Assembly: GCA_016285145.1 (NCBI GenBank)
Contig: JAEEQE010000002.1
Location: forward strand, 1 to 64,000
Source of the DNA: Bacteroidales bacterium
GTDB taxonomy: Bacteria > Bacteroidota > Bacteroidia > Bacteroidales > WCHB1-69
Reading direction: 5' to 3'
DNA: 64,000 bases
Made by a program: the position numbers and the translations under genes. Under the pieces are notes generated by a model. That model did no database searches. It saw only the letters and a program-made list of their open reading frames with translations, and was not told where the DNA came from. This document shows, in pieces, positions 22,595 to 31,845 of this stretch; the stretch's first letter is position 1, and each line of letters opens with the position of its first letter.

Positions 22595-25424
22595 GATGCA
22601 GTTCTTTTGCTAAAAAAGGAGCGGTATATCCAACGCCCTGTTTGACAATATCTTCAGGCGTGCCTTCGGCCAAAATCTCGCCACCGTTGCGCCCGCCTTC
22701 CGGTCCCATGTCAATGATCCAGTCGGCCATTTTGATGACATCCATATTGTGTTCGATGACAATAACAGTATTGCCGCGGTCCACAAGCTGGTTCAGGACG
22801 TTCATCAAGATGGCGATGTCATGGAAATGCAATCCTGTGGTCGGCTCGTCCAGAATATAGACGGTTTGGCCCGTTTCCTTCCGCGACAGTTCAGCAGCTA
22901 ATTTCACGCGTTGGGCCTCGCCGCCCGACAGCGTGGTGGAGGATTGCCCTAAGCGAAGGTACCCAAGTCCCACATCCGCCATAGTCTTCAGTGGCTGCAC
23001 GATATTGGGGATGTTCTCAAAAAACGGGATGGCGTGCTCGATGTCCATTTCCAGCACATCGTTGATGGATTTGCCCTTATAGCGGATTTCTAATGTCTCG
23101 TCGTTGTAGCGTTTCCCGTTGCATTTCTCGCATGTAACATAAACATCGGGCAGGAAGTTCATCTCAATGGTTTGCACGCCAGCACCTTTGCAGGTTTCAC
23201 ACCGGCCTCCAGAGACATTAAAAGAGAAGCGTCCAGGCTTGTACCCCCGGATTTTCGATTCCGGCATTTCGGAGAACAGCTTGCGGATGTCATCGAACAC
23301 GCCCACGTATGTAACGGGATTGGACCTTGGTGTGCGTCCAATGGGCTGTTGATTGATTTCGATGATCTTGTCAATATGTTCTAATCCAATGATTTCGTCG
23401 TAGGCTAAAGGTTTGCGCTCTGATTTATAGATGTAGCGGTTGAGGATGGGGTACAGGGTTTCATTGATGAGGGTGGACTTGCCGCTACCGGAGACTCCAG
23501 TGATGCAAATGAGTTTTCCCAACGGGAAATCCACTGTGACATTCTTCAGGTTGTTGCCCCGCGCGCCAATCAGCGTCAACAGGTGGCCGTTACCCGCGCG
23601 CCGCTGTTGAGGCACCTCAATGCGCTTGCGTCCGGTCAGATAGTCGGCGGTCAGGGATTTTGAGTTGAGGATGTCGGCGTATGAACCTTGGGCGACAATC
23701 TGTCCGCCGTATTCCCCCGCTTTCGGTCCAATATCGACGATGAAATCGGCGGCTTCCATCATGTCGCGGTCGTGTTCCACCACGATGACAGAGTTGCCAA
23801 GGTCACGCAGAGACTTCAGCGACTGGATGAGCAGCTGGTTGTCGCGCTGGTGCAGTCCGATGCTGGGCTCGTCAAGGATGTACATGACATTGACTAACTG
23901 GGAACTGATTTGGGTGGCCAGTCGGATGCGTTGGGCCTCACCGCCGGAAAGCGAAGCGGACGATCGGTTGAGGGAGAGGTATTGGATGCCCACATCACAC
24001 AGGAAGTGGAGACGGAACGATATTTCCCGCAGGATTTCGGTAGCGATGGTCTTCTGTGATTCTGTGAGGTGTTTGGGTAGCTCGTGGATCCACTCGCTCA
24101 ATTCCGAGATGTCCATGGCGGCCAATTCCGCGATGTTCTTACCTGCCAGCCGGAAATGCAGCGATTCTTTCTTCAGACGGGTGCCGTTGCAATGCGGGCA
24201 TGGGGCCATGTTGATGAATTGGTTGATCCATTTCCGCAAAGAGGTGGGGATATTATCCGTATTCAGATTATGGATGTAGTTGACAACACCCTCAAAGGAT
24301 TTCTTCACTGGAGCCAGGCCGGAGTATTCGCGATTCACGTACAGCAGTTCCGGCGATCCGTACAGCACCATGTTGAGGTTCTGCTCCGACAATTCGTTGA
24401 TAGGGTCGTCGAGAGAGAAATGGTACTTGGCAGCCAAGGCGTCCAATTCGCGGAACAGCAGTGTGTTCTTGTATTCGCCAATGGCGGCGATACCCCCTTT
24501 CTTGATGGATTTCGATGGGTCGGGGATGATTTTCTCTAAGTCCACTTCGGCTACAGTGCCCAAGCCGCTGCAATGTTCGCACGCCCCATACGGCGAGTTG
24601 AACGAGAAGGTATTGGGTTCAGGCTCCGGGTAGGAGATGCCGGTGGTGGGGCACATCAGGAATTTGCTGTAGTTCTTTACCTCGTTCTTGTCGTTGTCCA
24701 TCACCATGATGGCGCCCTTCCCGTACTTCATGGCCAGATGGACACTATTGGTAAGTCGTGTTTTGGAGAAAGATGTGACGTTCAAAGTGTCAATGGCCAG
24801 TTCGATGTCGTGGATTTTATAGCGGTCCACCTGCATATTGAGCAGGATTTTGCGCATGGATCCGTCGATGCGCACGCGGGTGAACCCTTGCTTCCGGAGG
24901 TTCTCAAAGAGCTCGCGGTAATGGCCTTTCCGGCGTTTGACGATAGGTGCTAAAATGGAGATATAGCAGCCGTCATAACGGGAGATGATGAGGTCGATGA
25001 GCTCTTTTTCGGAGTAGTGGACCATCTTTTCCCCCGTGTTATAGGAAAAGGCATCCGCCACCCGTGCGTAGAGCAGACGCAGGAAGTCATATACTTCGGT
25101 GATGGTGCCCACTGTGGAGCGCGGGTTCTTGTTGACGGTCTTTTGTTCAATGGAAATAACAGGATTCAGTCCGGTGATCTTGTCCACGTCAGGGTGCTCC
25201 AGATTACCGATGAACTGGCGTGCGTAGGCGGAGAATGTTTCCATGTAGCGGCGCTGGCCCTCCGCATAGATGGTGTCGAAAGCCAAAGAGGATTTTCCGC
25301 TACCGCTCAAGCCGGTAATCACGACCAACTTCTGCTGCGGAATGGTAACGGAAACATCTTTGAGATTGTTTTCCCGCGCACCCGTGATGTTCAGGGCATC
25401 TTCAGCAAAAGCATTGTCATTCAT
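22587..25424 (-). CDS. uvrA: UvrABC excinuclease subunit A
   Basis: 945 residues, full length. It has two ABC ATPase modules: Walker A GLSGSGKSSLAFDT near the N-terminus and GVSGSGKSTLINET in the second half, with signatures LSGGEAQRIRLATQI and LSGGEAQRVKLAAEL. Both zinc-finger pairs are present (CPHCNGTRL, and CETCKGAG with CEKCNGKRY). UvrA scans DNA for bulky lesions and loads UvrB. It is the first gene of the uvrA-speB pair and has its own -7 box 41 bp upstream. Confidence 0.97.
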   Translation of the reverse strand: MNDNAFAEDALNITGARENNLKDVSVTIPQQKLVVITGLSGSGKSSLAFDTIYAEGQRRYMETFSAYARQFIGNLEHPDVDKITGLNPVISIEQKTVNKNPRSTVGTITEVYDFLRLLYARVADAFSYNTGEKMVHYSEKELIDLIISRYDGCYISILAPIVKRRKGHYRELFENLRKQGFTRVRIDGSMRKILLNMQVDRYKIHDIELAIDTLNVTSFSKTRLTNSVHLAMKYGKGAIMVMDNDKNEVKNYSKFLMCPTTGISYPEPEPNTFSFNSPYGACEHCSGLGTVAEVDLEKIIPDPSKSIKKGGIAAIGEYKNTLLFRELDALAAKYHFSLDDPINELSEQNLNMVLYGSPELLYVNREYSGLAPVKKSFEGVVNYIHNLNTDNIPTSLRKWINQFINMAPCPHCNGTRLKKESLHFRLAGKNIAELAAMDISELSEWIHELPKHLTESQKTIATEILREISFRLHFLCDVGIQYLSLNRSSASLSGGEAQRIRLATQISSQLVNVMYILDEPSIGLHQRDNQLLIQSLKSLRDLGNSVIVVEHDRDMMEAADFIVDIGPKAGEYGGQIVAQGSYADILNSKSLTADYLTGRKRIEVPQQRRAGNGHLLTLIGARGNNLKNVTVDFPLGKLICITGVSGSGKSTLINETLYPILNRYIYKSERKPLAYDEIIGLEHIDKIIEINQQPIGRTPRSNPVTYVGVFDDIRKLFSEMPESKIRGYKPGRFSFNVSGGRCETCKGAGVQTIEMNFLPDVYVTCEKCNGKRYNDETLEIRYKGKSINDVLEMDIEHAIPFFENIPNIVQPLKTMADVGLGYLRLGQSSTTLSGGEAQRVKLAAELSRKETGQTVYILDEPTTGLHFHDIAILMNVLNQLVDRGNTVIVIEHNMDVIKMADWIIDMGPEGGRNGGEILAEGTPEDIVKQGVGYTAPFLAKELHHD

Positions 25425-25464
25425 ACAAAAAGGAGATGATTAAAGGCTTGTACAATTAGGGCTG

Positions 25465-25472
25465 CAAATGTA
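25465..25472 (-). promoter_or_regulatory. -7 box for uvrA-speB
   Basis: Reverse strand TACATTTG, followed by GCAGCC. No LexA-like box was recognised around it. Confidence 0.5.
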
Positions 25473-25513
25473 CATAAATTTCGAATATACACAGGCACGT
25501 GAAATTATCGTAT

Positions 25514-25541
25514 GTAGAGACGAGCCAAGGCGCGTCTCTAC
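25514..25541. repeat. GAGACG palindromic repeat
   Basis: GTAGAGACG (25514-25522) and CGTCTCTAC (25533-25541) form perfect 9-bp arms around a 10-nt centre. It is the same family as the perfect palindrome at 44269-44300. Confidence 0.75.
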
Positions 25542-25566
25542 GAAGAATAGGGGAAGGAAACGAAAT

Positions 25567-25599
25567 AAAAAAAGACCCATCATCATGGGTCTTTTTTTT
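25567..25599 (-). terminator. Terminator of the pyrH-frr-gcvH operon
   Basis: GACCCAT (25574-25580), loop CATC, ATGGGTC (25585-25591), flanked by A7 and T8. It is symmetric, so it can act in both directions; it lies 20 bp beyond the gcvH stop. Confidence 0.9.
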
Positions 25600-25619
25600 G
25601 ATGTGCGACAAAGATGTCG

Positions 25620-25997
25620 TTAGCCGATAAGGGCCTTGTAACCTTCAGCATCCAACAGGCTGTCAGCTTCGGCAGGGTCGGTGACTTTGATCTTGACAAT
25701 CCAGCCTTCGCCATAAGGATCGCTGTTGACGAGTGCGGGGTTGGCTTCCAGAGCCGTGTTGAACTCCACCACTTCGCCACCGACGGGGAGCATGAGGTCG
25801 GAAACCGTCTTGACGGCTTCGATGCTGCCGAACACTTCGTTCTGGTCCAGCGTCTCACCTTCCGTGGGGATGTCGAGGAAAACGATGTCGCCCAATTCGT
25901 TGGCTGCAAACGCGGTGATGCCCACGTATGCGAATTCACCTTCCATTCTCAACCATTCGTGGTCGTTGGAATACTTCAAATTTTCAGGAATATTCAT
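25620..25997 (-). CDS. gcvH: Glycine cleavage system H protein
   Basis: 125 residues, full length. A lipoyl-carrier beta-barrel with the lipoylation site Lys63 in [10 protein letters not shown]. It shuttles the aminomethyl group between the P, T and L proteins of glycine cleavage; H protein can also act as a donor in lipoate metabolism. None of gcvP, gcvT or lpd is in the window. It is the last gene of the leftward run pyrH-2TM-frr-gcvH, 41 bp after frr, and is followed by a strong terminator. Confidence 0.95.
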   Translation of the reverse strand: MNIPENLKYSNDHEWLRMEGEFAYVGITAFAANELGDIVFLDIPTEGETLDQNEVFGSIEAVKTVSDLMLPVGGEVVEFNTALEANPALVNSDPYGEGWIVKIKVTDPAEADSLLDAEGYKALIG

Positions 25998-26038
25998 ACT
26001 ATTAGATTTTATAAGGTTAAAAATTAAATGATAGACTA

Positions 26039-26596
26039 TTATACGGTCATGATTTCTTTCTCTTTGGCTTCCATAATCTTATCGACTTTGGCGATGGCCT
26101 CATCGGTAGCTTTCTGGATGTCGGCTTCGAGTTTTTTGATTTCATCTTCCGGGGAGCCGCCGTCTTTGAGTTTCTTGGCCTCATCGTTGGCGTTGCGGCG
26201 GATGTTGCGGATGGAGACCTTGGTCTGTTCGGCCTCCTGTTTAGCCTTCTTTACCAGCTCTTTACGGCGTTCTTCCGTGGGTGTGGGTACCACCAGGCGG
26301 ATAAATTCACCGTTGTTCTGCGGGGTCAAGCCGATATTGGCGGCCAAAATGGCCTTCTCAATCACGGGCAGCATGTTGCGCTCCCATGGTTGAATCACTA
26401 TCTGATGGGCATCCGGCGTGTTGATGTTGGCCACCTGATCCACCGGTGTGGGATTACCGTAGTAATCCACCTTCAAGCCGTCCAGCATTTGCGGGGATGC
26501 CTTGCCGGCACGTATTTTCTGGAGGTCTTTATCGAAGAAAGCCACCGTGGCGCTCATGCTTTCTTTTGCGTTTTTAAGACAAGTCTGGGTATCCAT
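26039..26596 (-). CDS. frr: Ribosome recycling factor
   Basis: 185 residues, full length. It has [19 protein letters not shown] in the first third, then [20 protein letters not shown] and [20 protein letters not shown], all diagnostic. With EF-G it splits post-termination ribosomes. It is placed downstream of pyrH as in most bacteria, but with a small 2TM gene inserted between them. Confidence 0.96.
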   Translation of the reverse strand: MDTQTCLKNAKESMSATVAFFDKDLQKIRAGKASPQMLDGLKVDYYGNPTPVDQVANINTPDAHQIVIQPWERNMLPVIEKAILAANIGLTPQNNGEFIRLVVPTPTEERRKELVKKAKQEAEQTKVSIRNIRRNANDEAKKLKDGGSPEDEIKKLEADIQKATDEAIAKVDKIMEAKEKEIMTV

Positions 26597-26644
26597 GTGT
26601 TTATGTTTTTTTTTTAATTTGTAAAAGATTCCGTTTGTTTCATT

Positions 26645-26681
26645 CCCCTTAAGACGGGGTGCCCGAAGGGCGGGGTGGTTT
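26645..26681. repeat. Palindromic intergenic element, GGGGTG type
   Basis: CCCCTTAAGACGGGG, then TGCCCGAAGGGCGGGGTGGT. It is related to the element at 1331-1373 (CCCCTTC…GAAGGGG, TGGCCGTAGGCCAGGGTAGT). It fills the gap between frr and the 2TM gene and touches the 2TM gene's stop codon. Confidence 0.55.
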
Positions 26682-27081
26682 AGTTGCTTCCCTGCGCCTG
26701 TCCGGCTTGGTTCTTGGCTTTCGTTTCGGCGATTCTGGCTTTCAGTTTCTCAATCTCCTTGAGTTGTTTGTCGCGCATGTTCCGCATTTTCTTCAACTCT
26801 TTTTCTACAAAAGTCTTGTTCCATTTATAGGCGATGCAGTAATGCAGGATGACGAGCAAAAGCCATACCAGTGTCACGCAGATGAACACCTTGAGTATGG
26901 CTGCGCGAATGGTCTCACTGGTGACAATGGCGTTGAACAGCGTGAACCACAAGGCCCACATGATGGCGTTGATGACAAAGAAGATGGTGATGTGCACTTT
27001 GAAATGCACCCGTTTGTCCGCTACATTGAGCATTTGCGCCGTCTCTTCAGCTGAAATGTTTTTTGTGGAGTCTTCTTCCAT
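26680..27081 (-). CDS. 2TM-domain membrane protein
   Basis: 133 residues of unknown function. A cytoplasmic N-terminus (about 1-27) with RVHFKVHITIFFVINAIMWA leads into the first membrane helix (about 31-52), a second helix follows (about 62-84, FICVTLVWLLLVILHYCIAY), and the C-terminus is a coiled coil (about 88-122, VEKELKKMRNMRDKQLKEIE). This matches the Bacteroidetes 2TM-domain family, sometimes found fused to histidine kinases. It is inserted between pyrH and frr, 6 bp after pyrH. The last residues AQGSN lie next to a repeat element. Confidence 0.75.
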   Translation of the reverse strand: MEEDSTKNISAEETAQMLNVADKRVHFKVHITIFFVINAIMWALWFTLFNAIVTSETIRAAILKVFICVTLVWLLLVILHYCIAYKWNKTFVEKELKKMRNMRDKQLKEIEKLKARIAETKAKNQAGQAQGSN

Positions 27082-27087
27082 GATAAA

Positions 27088-27795
27088 TTAATTATGTAAC
27101 AATGTTCCGATATTATCTCCGTTCATCACTTTGGCGAGGTTGCCGGGTTGGTTGGCATCATAGACATAAATCGGCATATTGTTTTCCTTACAGAGGGTAA
27201 ATGCCGTCATATCCATGATTTTGAGGTTGTTCCGATAGGCTTCGTCGAAGGTGAGTTCCGTATATTTCGTGGCGGAGGGATCTTTTTCCGGGTCGGTGGT
27301 ATAGACGCCGTCCACACGGGTACCCTTGAGCAGGAGGTCGGCGCGGATTTCCACGGCACGCAAGGCGGCGCCGGAATCAGTGGTGAAGAAGGGGTTGCCG
27401 GTGCCGCCGCCGAAGATGACGACGTGGCCGTTTTCAAGATTCTCCACCGCTTTGCGCCAAGAGGCCTTTTCACCGATGCTCTCGATAGCAAAGGCGGTAA
27501 GCACCTTGGCCTTGACCCCCATCTCCTCCAAAGCGGCCTGCATGGCCATGGCATTGATGATGGTGGCCAACATGCCCATCTGGTCGCCCTGCCGGCGGTC
27601 GAAACCCTTGGATGCGCCCTGCACACCCCGGAAGATGTTGCCGCCGCCGATGACCACGCCCACCTGCACGCCCATATCCACTGCGGTCTTGATTTCCGTA
27701 GCGTAATGATGCACGTGTGCATACTGGATGCCGTAGTTGTCATCCCCCATAAGGGATTCACCACTGAGTTTAAGGAGGATTCGCTTGTATTTCAT
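27088..27795 (-). CDS. pyrH: UMP kinase
   Basis: 235 residues. It phosphorylates UMP to UDP with ATP as a cytoplasmic hexamer of the amino-acid kinase fold. Motifs: KRILLKLSGESLMG at the start, VGVVIGGGNIFRG, NAMAMQAALE, FGGGTGNPFFTTDSGAALRA, and DGVYTTDPEKDPSA. The ATG at 27795 is used because a -7 box (27814-27821) sits between it and an upstream in-frame start at 27837. It opens the operon pyrH-2TM-frr-gcvH. Confidence 0.96.
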   Translation of the reverse strand: MKYKRILLKLSGESLMGDDNYGIQYAHVHHYATEIKTAVDMGVQVGVVIGGGNIFRGVQGASKGFDRRQGDQMGMLATIINAMAMQAALEEMGVKAKVLTAFAIESIGEKASWRKAVENLENGHVVIFGGGTGNPFFTTDSGAALRAVEIRADLLLKGTRVDGVYTTDPEKDPSATKYTELTFDEAYRNNLKIMDMTAFTLCKENNMPIYVYDANQPGNLAKVMNGDNIGTLLHN

Positions 27796-27813
27796 ATTGT
27801 AAAATATTGAGCG

Positions 27814-27821
27814 CAAAAATA
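27814..27821 (-). promoter_or_regulatory. -7 box for the pyrH operon
   Basis: Reverse strand TATTTTTG, 18 bp before the pyrH ATG; a TTG at 27839-27837 may serve as -33 with a 15-bp spacer. Confidence 0.6.
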
Positions 27822-27868
27822 CAAAAAAATGAAACACAACCTTGCCGGATAGATGGTAAAACTGTCGC

Positions 27869-28951
27869 TCATTTCCTTTTCACCATTTTCTTGTTGCAAA
27901 TAAAATCACTTCCTATTATTTGCAATAAATAAATACCTGACGGAATATCCGGCAGGGCCAGTGTAAGGCTGTTTTGGAGATTTCCCTCCTCTGACCAAAG
28001 TACTTGTCCTGTCAGACTGATAATCTGCACCATGACAGGCTCTTCAATTGCCATGGGAGCCACAATTGTAACTCGGTCGGTGGCTGGAACGGGATAAACA
28101 TGCCATTTTTCAGCTATACTGATTTCTGCTATACCATTGGGATAGAATGCATTGACGGAATCGCTGCCCCATATTTTACCCACCAGTTCGGGAAAATCGA
28201 TAAAGGGGTTGCGGTTGTGCTGGAGATCGAAGATGGCGTTGTTGCGGTCGATTTCTTTCTGGCTTACGGGGTCTTCGTTGTGCCAGCGGATCAGCATATT
28301 CAGTGCCCAGGGCTTGAGCGAGCCCCCGGAAAACATGGAATAATTGTCCTGATTCAGGTTCTTGTCCATATAACAGACCGCCATGTAGAAATAGGAACGG
28401 GCAAGGTCGCCCTTGTACGCGTCAATAGGTTCAAAAACGGTGCCGTTGTATCCCGGTGTGGAACATGATCCCAACTTTGAGCCGTTGGTGCTGGTCCAGG
28501 AGGCATTTCCCACTTCGCCAAAAGCGAAATTGTTGCGTTTTCCATTGACAAAACCATCGGTGGGATAAATGTGGAAAAGGTCGGTTTTCATGGGAGTTGC
28601 TTCTCCAAACCAACTTTGCGGCACACTGTGCTCGCGGTTGTAGCAGTCGCCCTCCGAACCGTAATTTCCGCATTGGTTCGTCCCGAAAATATAGTAATAA
28701 GAGGTTTGGCCCGTCGGATTGTCGGAATAAATATCCCATACTTTGCTGTTGTCGGGACGCACATCGGTGGTGCGGAAAGCGTTCCAAAGTGCCGAGTATG
28801 ACAACTCCGTATGCGATTTTACAATGTTGAAAAGCGCCTGCCGCAGTGCGTATCCCTTCTTCTGGCTGGCATTATTGTAGTAGCCGACCGGCGGCTGGGC
28901 CTGCAAAAAAACAGCACATAAAAGGAGTCCTATAAGAAGACGATGTTTCAT
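27869..28951 (-). CDS. Secreted endonuclease I family nuclease with T9SS sorting domain
   Basis: 360 residues. Signal peptide 1-19 (MKHRLLIGLLLCAVFLQAQ). The endonuclease I (EndA/BsnI-like) domain spans about 20-260, with the magnesium/catalytic region NREHSVPQSWFG and DLFHIYPTDGFVNGKRNNFA, then NPFIDFPELVGKIWG. The C-terminus (about 280-360) is a T9SS type A sorting domain: WHVYPVPATDRVTIVAPMAI, then IPSGIYLLQIIGSD. It should degrade extracellular DNA and RNA outside the cell for nutrient scavenging or biofilm escape (inference). Monocistronic, with its own promoter. Confidence 0.9.
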   Translation of the reverse strand: MKHRLLIGLLLCAVFLQAQPPVGYYNNASQKKGYALRQALFNIVKSHTELSYSALWNAFRTTDVRPDNSKVWDIYSDNPTGQTSYYYIFGTNQCGNYGSEGDCYNREHSVPQSWFGEATPMKTDLFHIYPTDGFVNGKRNNFAFGEVGNASWTSTNGSKLGSCSTPGYNGTVFEPIDAYKGDLARSYFYMAVCYMDKNLNQDNYSMFSGGSLKPWALNMLIRWHNEDPVSQKEIDRNNAIFDLQHNRNPFIDFPELVGKIWGSDSVNAFYPNGIAEISIAEKWHVYPVPATDRVTIVAPMAIEEPVMVQIISLTGQVLWSEEGNLQNSLTLALPDIPSGIYLLQIIGSDFICNKKMVKRK

Positions 28952-28971
28952 TAATTCGCAATTTCAAAGCG

Positions 28972-28979
28972 CAAAAATA
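28972..28979 (-). promoter_or_regulatory. -7 box for the secreted endonuclease
   Basis: Reverse strand TATTTTTG, 20 bp before the ATG at 28951. Confidence 0.6.
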
Positions 28980-28996
28980 ACAAAAAGAAGCGTCAG

Positions 28997-29821
28997 TTAC
29001 AACAATCCCATAATGGTTCGTGTTTCCACGGCTTCGCGCACATCGTGTACACGCAGAATGTGCGCACCTCGCATGAGTGCGTAAGCGTGTACGGCAGTGG
29101 TTCCGTTCAATGCCATGTCAGGTGATATATTCAACAGTTTGTAAATCATGGATTTGCGTGAAACGCCAACCAATATGGGCAAATCAAAAACCTTGAACGC
29201 ATCCAGATTACGCAAGATAAAATAGTTTTGCTCCAATGTTTTTCCAAATCCGAAACCGGGGTCGAGGATGATGTCGTGCACATGGACTTGATGCAATTTT
29301 TCCAGTTGTTGGCCGAAAAATTGCAACATTTCCGCCAAAATATCCCGATAATCGGTGCAATTCTGCATCTTGTCTGGTTTGGCGGGTGTGTGCATCAGGC
29401 AGTAGGGGACTTGCAGCTGGCCAATGGTAGGGATCATGTCGGGATCGAAAGTGCCGCCGGAGACGTCGTTGATCATGTCGGCACCATTTTCTACGGCGGC
29501 ACGGGCCACGGCGGCACGCCACGTGTCCACGGAAATAAGCGCCGTGGGACAATGATTGCGCACAATCTGTACGGCATCCCGGATGCGGTTGATTTCTTCT
29601 GTTTCAGGCAATTCCAGCGCCCCTGGACGCGTGGAAACCGCCCCGATGTCAATGATTTCCCCACCTTCATCAAGAATCTGGTCGGCACGCCGGCAGATGG
29701 AATCCCGATCGGTGTAACGTCCACCATCAAAAAAAGAATCCGCTGTCACATTGAGGATACCCATGATGACAGGCTTTTCCATCGACAAAAGGCCGCTCTT
29801 CGTTCGGATTGAGTATGTCAT
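28997..29821 (-). CDS. folP: Dihydropteroate synthase
   Basis: 274 residues from the ATG at 29821. It joins p-aminobenzoate to 6-hydroxymethyl-7,8-dihydropterin diphosphate in folate synthesis; this is the sulfonamide target. Motifs: GILNVTADSFFDGGR, IIDIGAVSTRPGA, ISVDTWRAAVARAAVENGAD and DPGFGFGKTLEQNY, then GVSRKSMI. The frame continues to 29947, but the -7 box at 29834-29841 excludes that extension. It is monocistronic and divergent from grpE. Confidence 0.95.
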   Translation of the reverse strand: MTYSIRTKSGLLSMEKPVIMGILNVTADSFFDGGRYTDRDSICRRADQILDEGGEIIDIGAVSTRPGALELPETEEINRIRDAVQIVRNHCPTALISVDTWRAAVARAAVENGADMINDVSGGTFDPDMIPTIGQLQVPYCLMHTPAKPDKMQNCTDYRDILAEMLQFFGQQLEKLHQVHVHDIILDPGFGFGKTLEQNYFILRNLDAFKVFDLPILVGVSRKSMIYKLLNISPDMALNGTTAVHAYALMRGAHILRVHDVREAVETRTIMGLL

Positions 29822-29833
29822 AAATTTTTTCTG

Positions 29834-29841
29834 CAAAAATA
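29834..29841 (-). promoter_or_regulatory. -7 box for folP
   Basis: Reverse strand TATTTTTG, 12 bp before the ATG at 29821, implying a very short leader. Confidence 0.55.
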
Positions 29842-29880
29842 CTATATATTTGAAAGAATCTGCCTTATATTCTTTTTTTG

Positions 29881-29893
29881 GCAAATTATTTGC
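29881..29893 (+). promoter_or_regulatory. Small inverted repeat upstream of grpE
   Basis: GCAAATTATTTGC is a perfect 6-bp inverted repeat around one T, 81 bp before the grpE start; a second weak repeat, GGATTGGTAAAATCC, follows. No CIRCE element was found. Whether either binds a regulator is unknown. Confidence 0.25.
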
Positions 29894-29973
29894 TATGATA
29901 TGTGGATTGGTAAAATCCAAGATAGAATCAGATTGAAATAATAACATTTTAAATTCTTATAAAAGAAACAATT

Positions 29974-30597
29974 ATGGAAAATGAGGAAAAAGTTGACCAA
30001 CAAGAAGAAGCGAAAGAAAAGGATGTAACTGCCGAAAACACGCCGCAAACTGACAATTTGGCGGCCGAAACTGACACCACTACCCGGAAGAATGGTTTGT
30101 TCTCCAAAAAGAATCATAAGGATAAAAACAAGATTCAGGAGTTGGAAGCGGAGATTGTGAAGCTGAAAGCGGAAAAAGCGGAGCTTAACGATCGTTTCCT
30201 GCGTCTCTATTCGGAATTTGACAACTATAAAAAGCGGGCCAACAAGGAGAAACTGGACATTCTCGCCACCGCTTCCGAGAAAGTGATTGTCAATCTGCTT
30301 CCAGTGATTGACGATTTTGAAAGAGCCATCGCCGCCAACGAAAAAGTGGAGGATATAAAAGCTATCAAAGACGGTTTTGTGTTGATTTACAATAAATTGA
30401 TACAATTGTTGAAACGTTTCGATGTGGAGGAGATTCAAGCCAAAGGCGAAGTCTTTGATACGGATTTCCATGAAGCGGTAACGCATTTCCCAACGGAAAA
30501 AGAGGAGGACAAAGGCAAGGTGATAGATGTGACGGAGAAGGGTTATAAGTTGAAAGACAAGGTGATACGTTATGCAAAAGTGGTGGTTGGGCAGTAA
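29974..30597 (+). CDS. grpE: Nucleotide exchange factor GrpE
   Basis: 207 residues. The charged N-terminus (about 1-55) has low complexity; a long coiled coil follows (about 50-105, KIQELEAEIVKLKAEKAELN), and the C-terminal domain has RLYSEFDNYKKRANKEK, NLLPVIDDFERAI and FDTDFHEAVTHFP. It drives ADP release from DnaK. It lies 63 bp upstream of dnaJ, and the two form the usual co-chaperone pair; dnaK is not in the window. Confidence 0.95.
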   Translation: MENEEKVDQQEEAKEKDVTAENTPQTDNLAAETDTTTRKNGLFSKKNHKDKNKIQELEAEIVKLKAEKAELNDRFLRLYSEFDNYKKRANKEKLDILATASEKVIVNLLPVIDDFERAIAANEKVEDIKAIKDGFVLIYNKLIQLLKRFDVEEIQAKGEVFDTDFHEAVTHFPTEKEEDKGKVIDVTEKGYKLKDKVIRYAKVVVGQ

Positions 30598-30598
30598 T

Positions 30599-30625
30599 GG
30601 GAGTTAAGAAATTAAGAAACTAAGG
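30599..30625 (+). repeat. Short interspersed repeat, GAGTTAAG type, between grpE and dnaJ
   Basis: GGGAGTTAAGAAATTAAGAA then ACTAAGG begins immediately after the grpE stop. Same word family as at 1312-1327 and 16998-17030. Confidence 0.5.
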
Positions 30626-30660
30626 TTGTTGGAGTAACAGCTTAAAATAAAACGAATATT

Positions 30661-31839
30661 ATGGCAGAAAAGAGAGACTACTATGAAGTGCTGGGCGTGA
30701 ACAAGGATGCCTCTGCGGATGAGATCAAGAAGGCTTACCGCAAATGTGCCATGCAGTACCATCCCGACCGATGGGTGAACGGCACCGAACAGGAGAAGAA
30801 GGATGCAGAGGAGAAGTTCAAGGAGGCGGCGGAGGCATACGATGTGTTGAGCACGCCGGAAAAGAAGGCGCGTTACGACCAGTTCGGTCATGCGGGCATG
30901 GGTGGTGCGGCCAGCGACTTCTCCGGATTTAATATCAACGACATTTTCAGCCATTTCTCTGACGTGTTCGGCGGTGGCGGTTTTGGTGGTTTTGGCGATT
31001 TGTTCAGCGGTTTTGCTGGTGGTGGCGGCGGCGGCCAGCGCGTGCGCCGGGGCGGCAATATGCGTATCAAGGTGAAACTTACCTTGGAGGAGGTGGCCAA
31101 TCCCACGGAAAAGAAAATCAAAATCAACAAATATATTCCCTGCTCGCATTGTGGCGGCACGGGAGCCAAGGATGTGCATAGCAAGCAGACATGTCCCACC
31201 TGCAAAGGTAGCGGACAGGTGGTGCAGCAGCATAGAACCATGTTCGGCATCATGCAGCAGGCTTCGGTCTGCCCGCAGTGCCACGGTAACGGGGAGATTA
31301 TCAAGGATCCTTGTCCGCATTGCCACGGTCGCGGCATCGTGCAAGGCGAAGAGGTGATCCCTATCACCATCCCCGCCGGTGTGGACAATGGTATGCAGCT
31401 TACCATGCGCGGCAAAGGCCATGCAGCGGAAAACGGCGGCGTGAACGGCGACCTGCTCATCGCCATCGAGGTGATGGACCACGACATCTTCGAGCGCGAC
31501 GGCAACAACCTCTACCTCAACTATTACATCAGTTTCCCGCAAGCCGCTTTGGGCGACACGGTGGAAATCCCGACTCTTAACGGAAGAGCCAAGGTGAAAA
31601 TCGCGGCCGGCACACAGGGTGGACAGATCCTGCGACTGCAAGGAAAGGGCTTGCCAGAACTCCATTCCAAGAATATGGGCGACCTCATCGTAAATGTGAA
31701 TGTGTGGACCCCGAAGAGCTTGACAAAAGAGGAGAAAGCACTCATCGAATCACTGAAAACGCACGAAAATTTCGTCCCAAAACCAGGACGAAACGAAAGG
31801 AGCGTCTTTAACAGGGTGCGTCAGTTCTTCAGAGATTGA
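30661..31839 (+). CDS. dnaJ: Chaperone protein DnaJ
   Basis: 392 residues, class I DnaJ. The J domain has the YHPDRW loop (about residue 33); a Gly/Phe-rich region follows (about 80-130); four zinc-binding CxxCxGxG repeats are CSHCGGTG, CPTCKGSG, CPQCHGNG and CPHCHGRG; then come the C-terminal substrate domains. It stimulates DnaK ATPase and delivers clients. Spacer between HPD and helix III is slightly extended (WVNGTEQEKKDAEEKF), as in other Bacteroidetes DnaJ. It is convergent with the small membrane gene 6 bp away. Confidence 0.96.
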   Translation: MAEKRDYYEVLGVNKDASADEIKKAYRKCAMQYHPDRWVNGTEQEKKDAEEKFKEAAEAYDVLSTPEKKARYDQFGHAGMGGAASDFSGFNINDIFSHFSDVFGGGGFGGFGDLFSGFAGGGGGGQRVRRGGNMRIKVKLTLEEVANPTEKKIKINKYIPCSHCGGTGAKDVHSKQTCPTCKGSGQVVQQHRTMFGIMQQASVCPQCHGNGEIIKDPCPHCHGRGIVQGEEVIPITIPAGVDNGMQLTMRGKGHAAENGGVNGDLLIAIEVMDHDIFERDGNNLYLNYYISFPQAALGDTVEIPTLNGRAKVKIAAGTQGGQILRLQGKGLPELHSKNMGDLIVNVNVWTPKSLTKEEKALIESLKTHENFVPKPGRNERSVFNRVRQFFRD

Positions 31840-31845
31840 AACAGA

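Noticed and set aside
27148..27810. Open frame of 220 codons antisense to pyrH
   Set aside because: Composition follows the pyrH codons, no promoter, and pyrH is unambiguous.
29881..29970. CIRCE heat-shock operator before grpE
   Set aside because: No TTAGCACTC/GAGTGCTAA arms; only a short unrelated inverted repeat is present.
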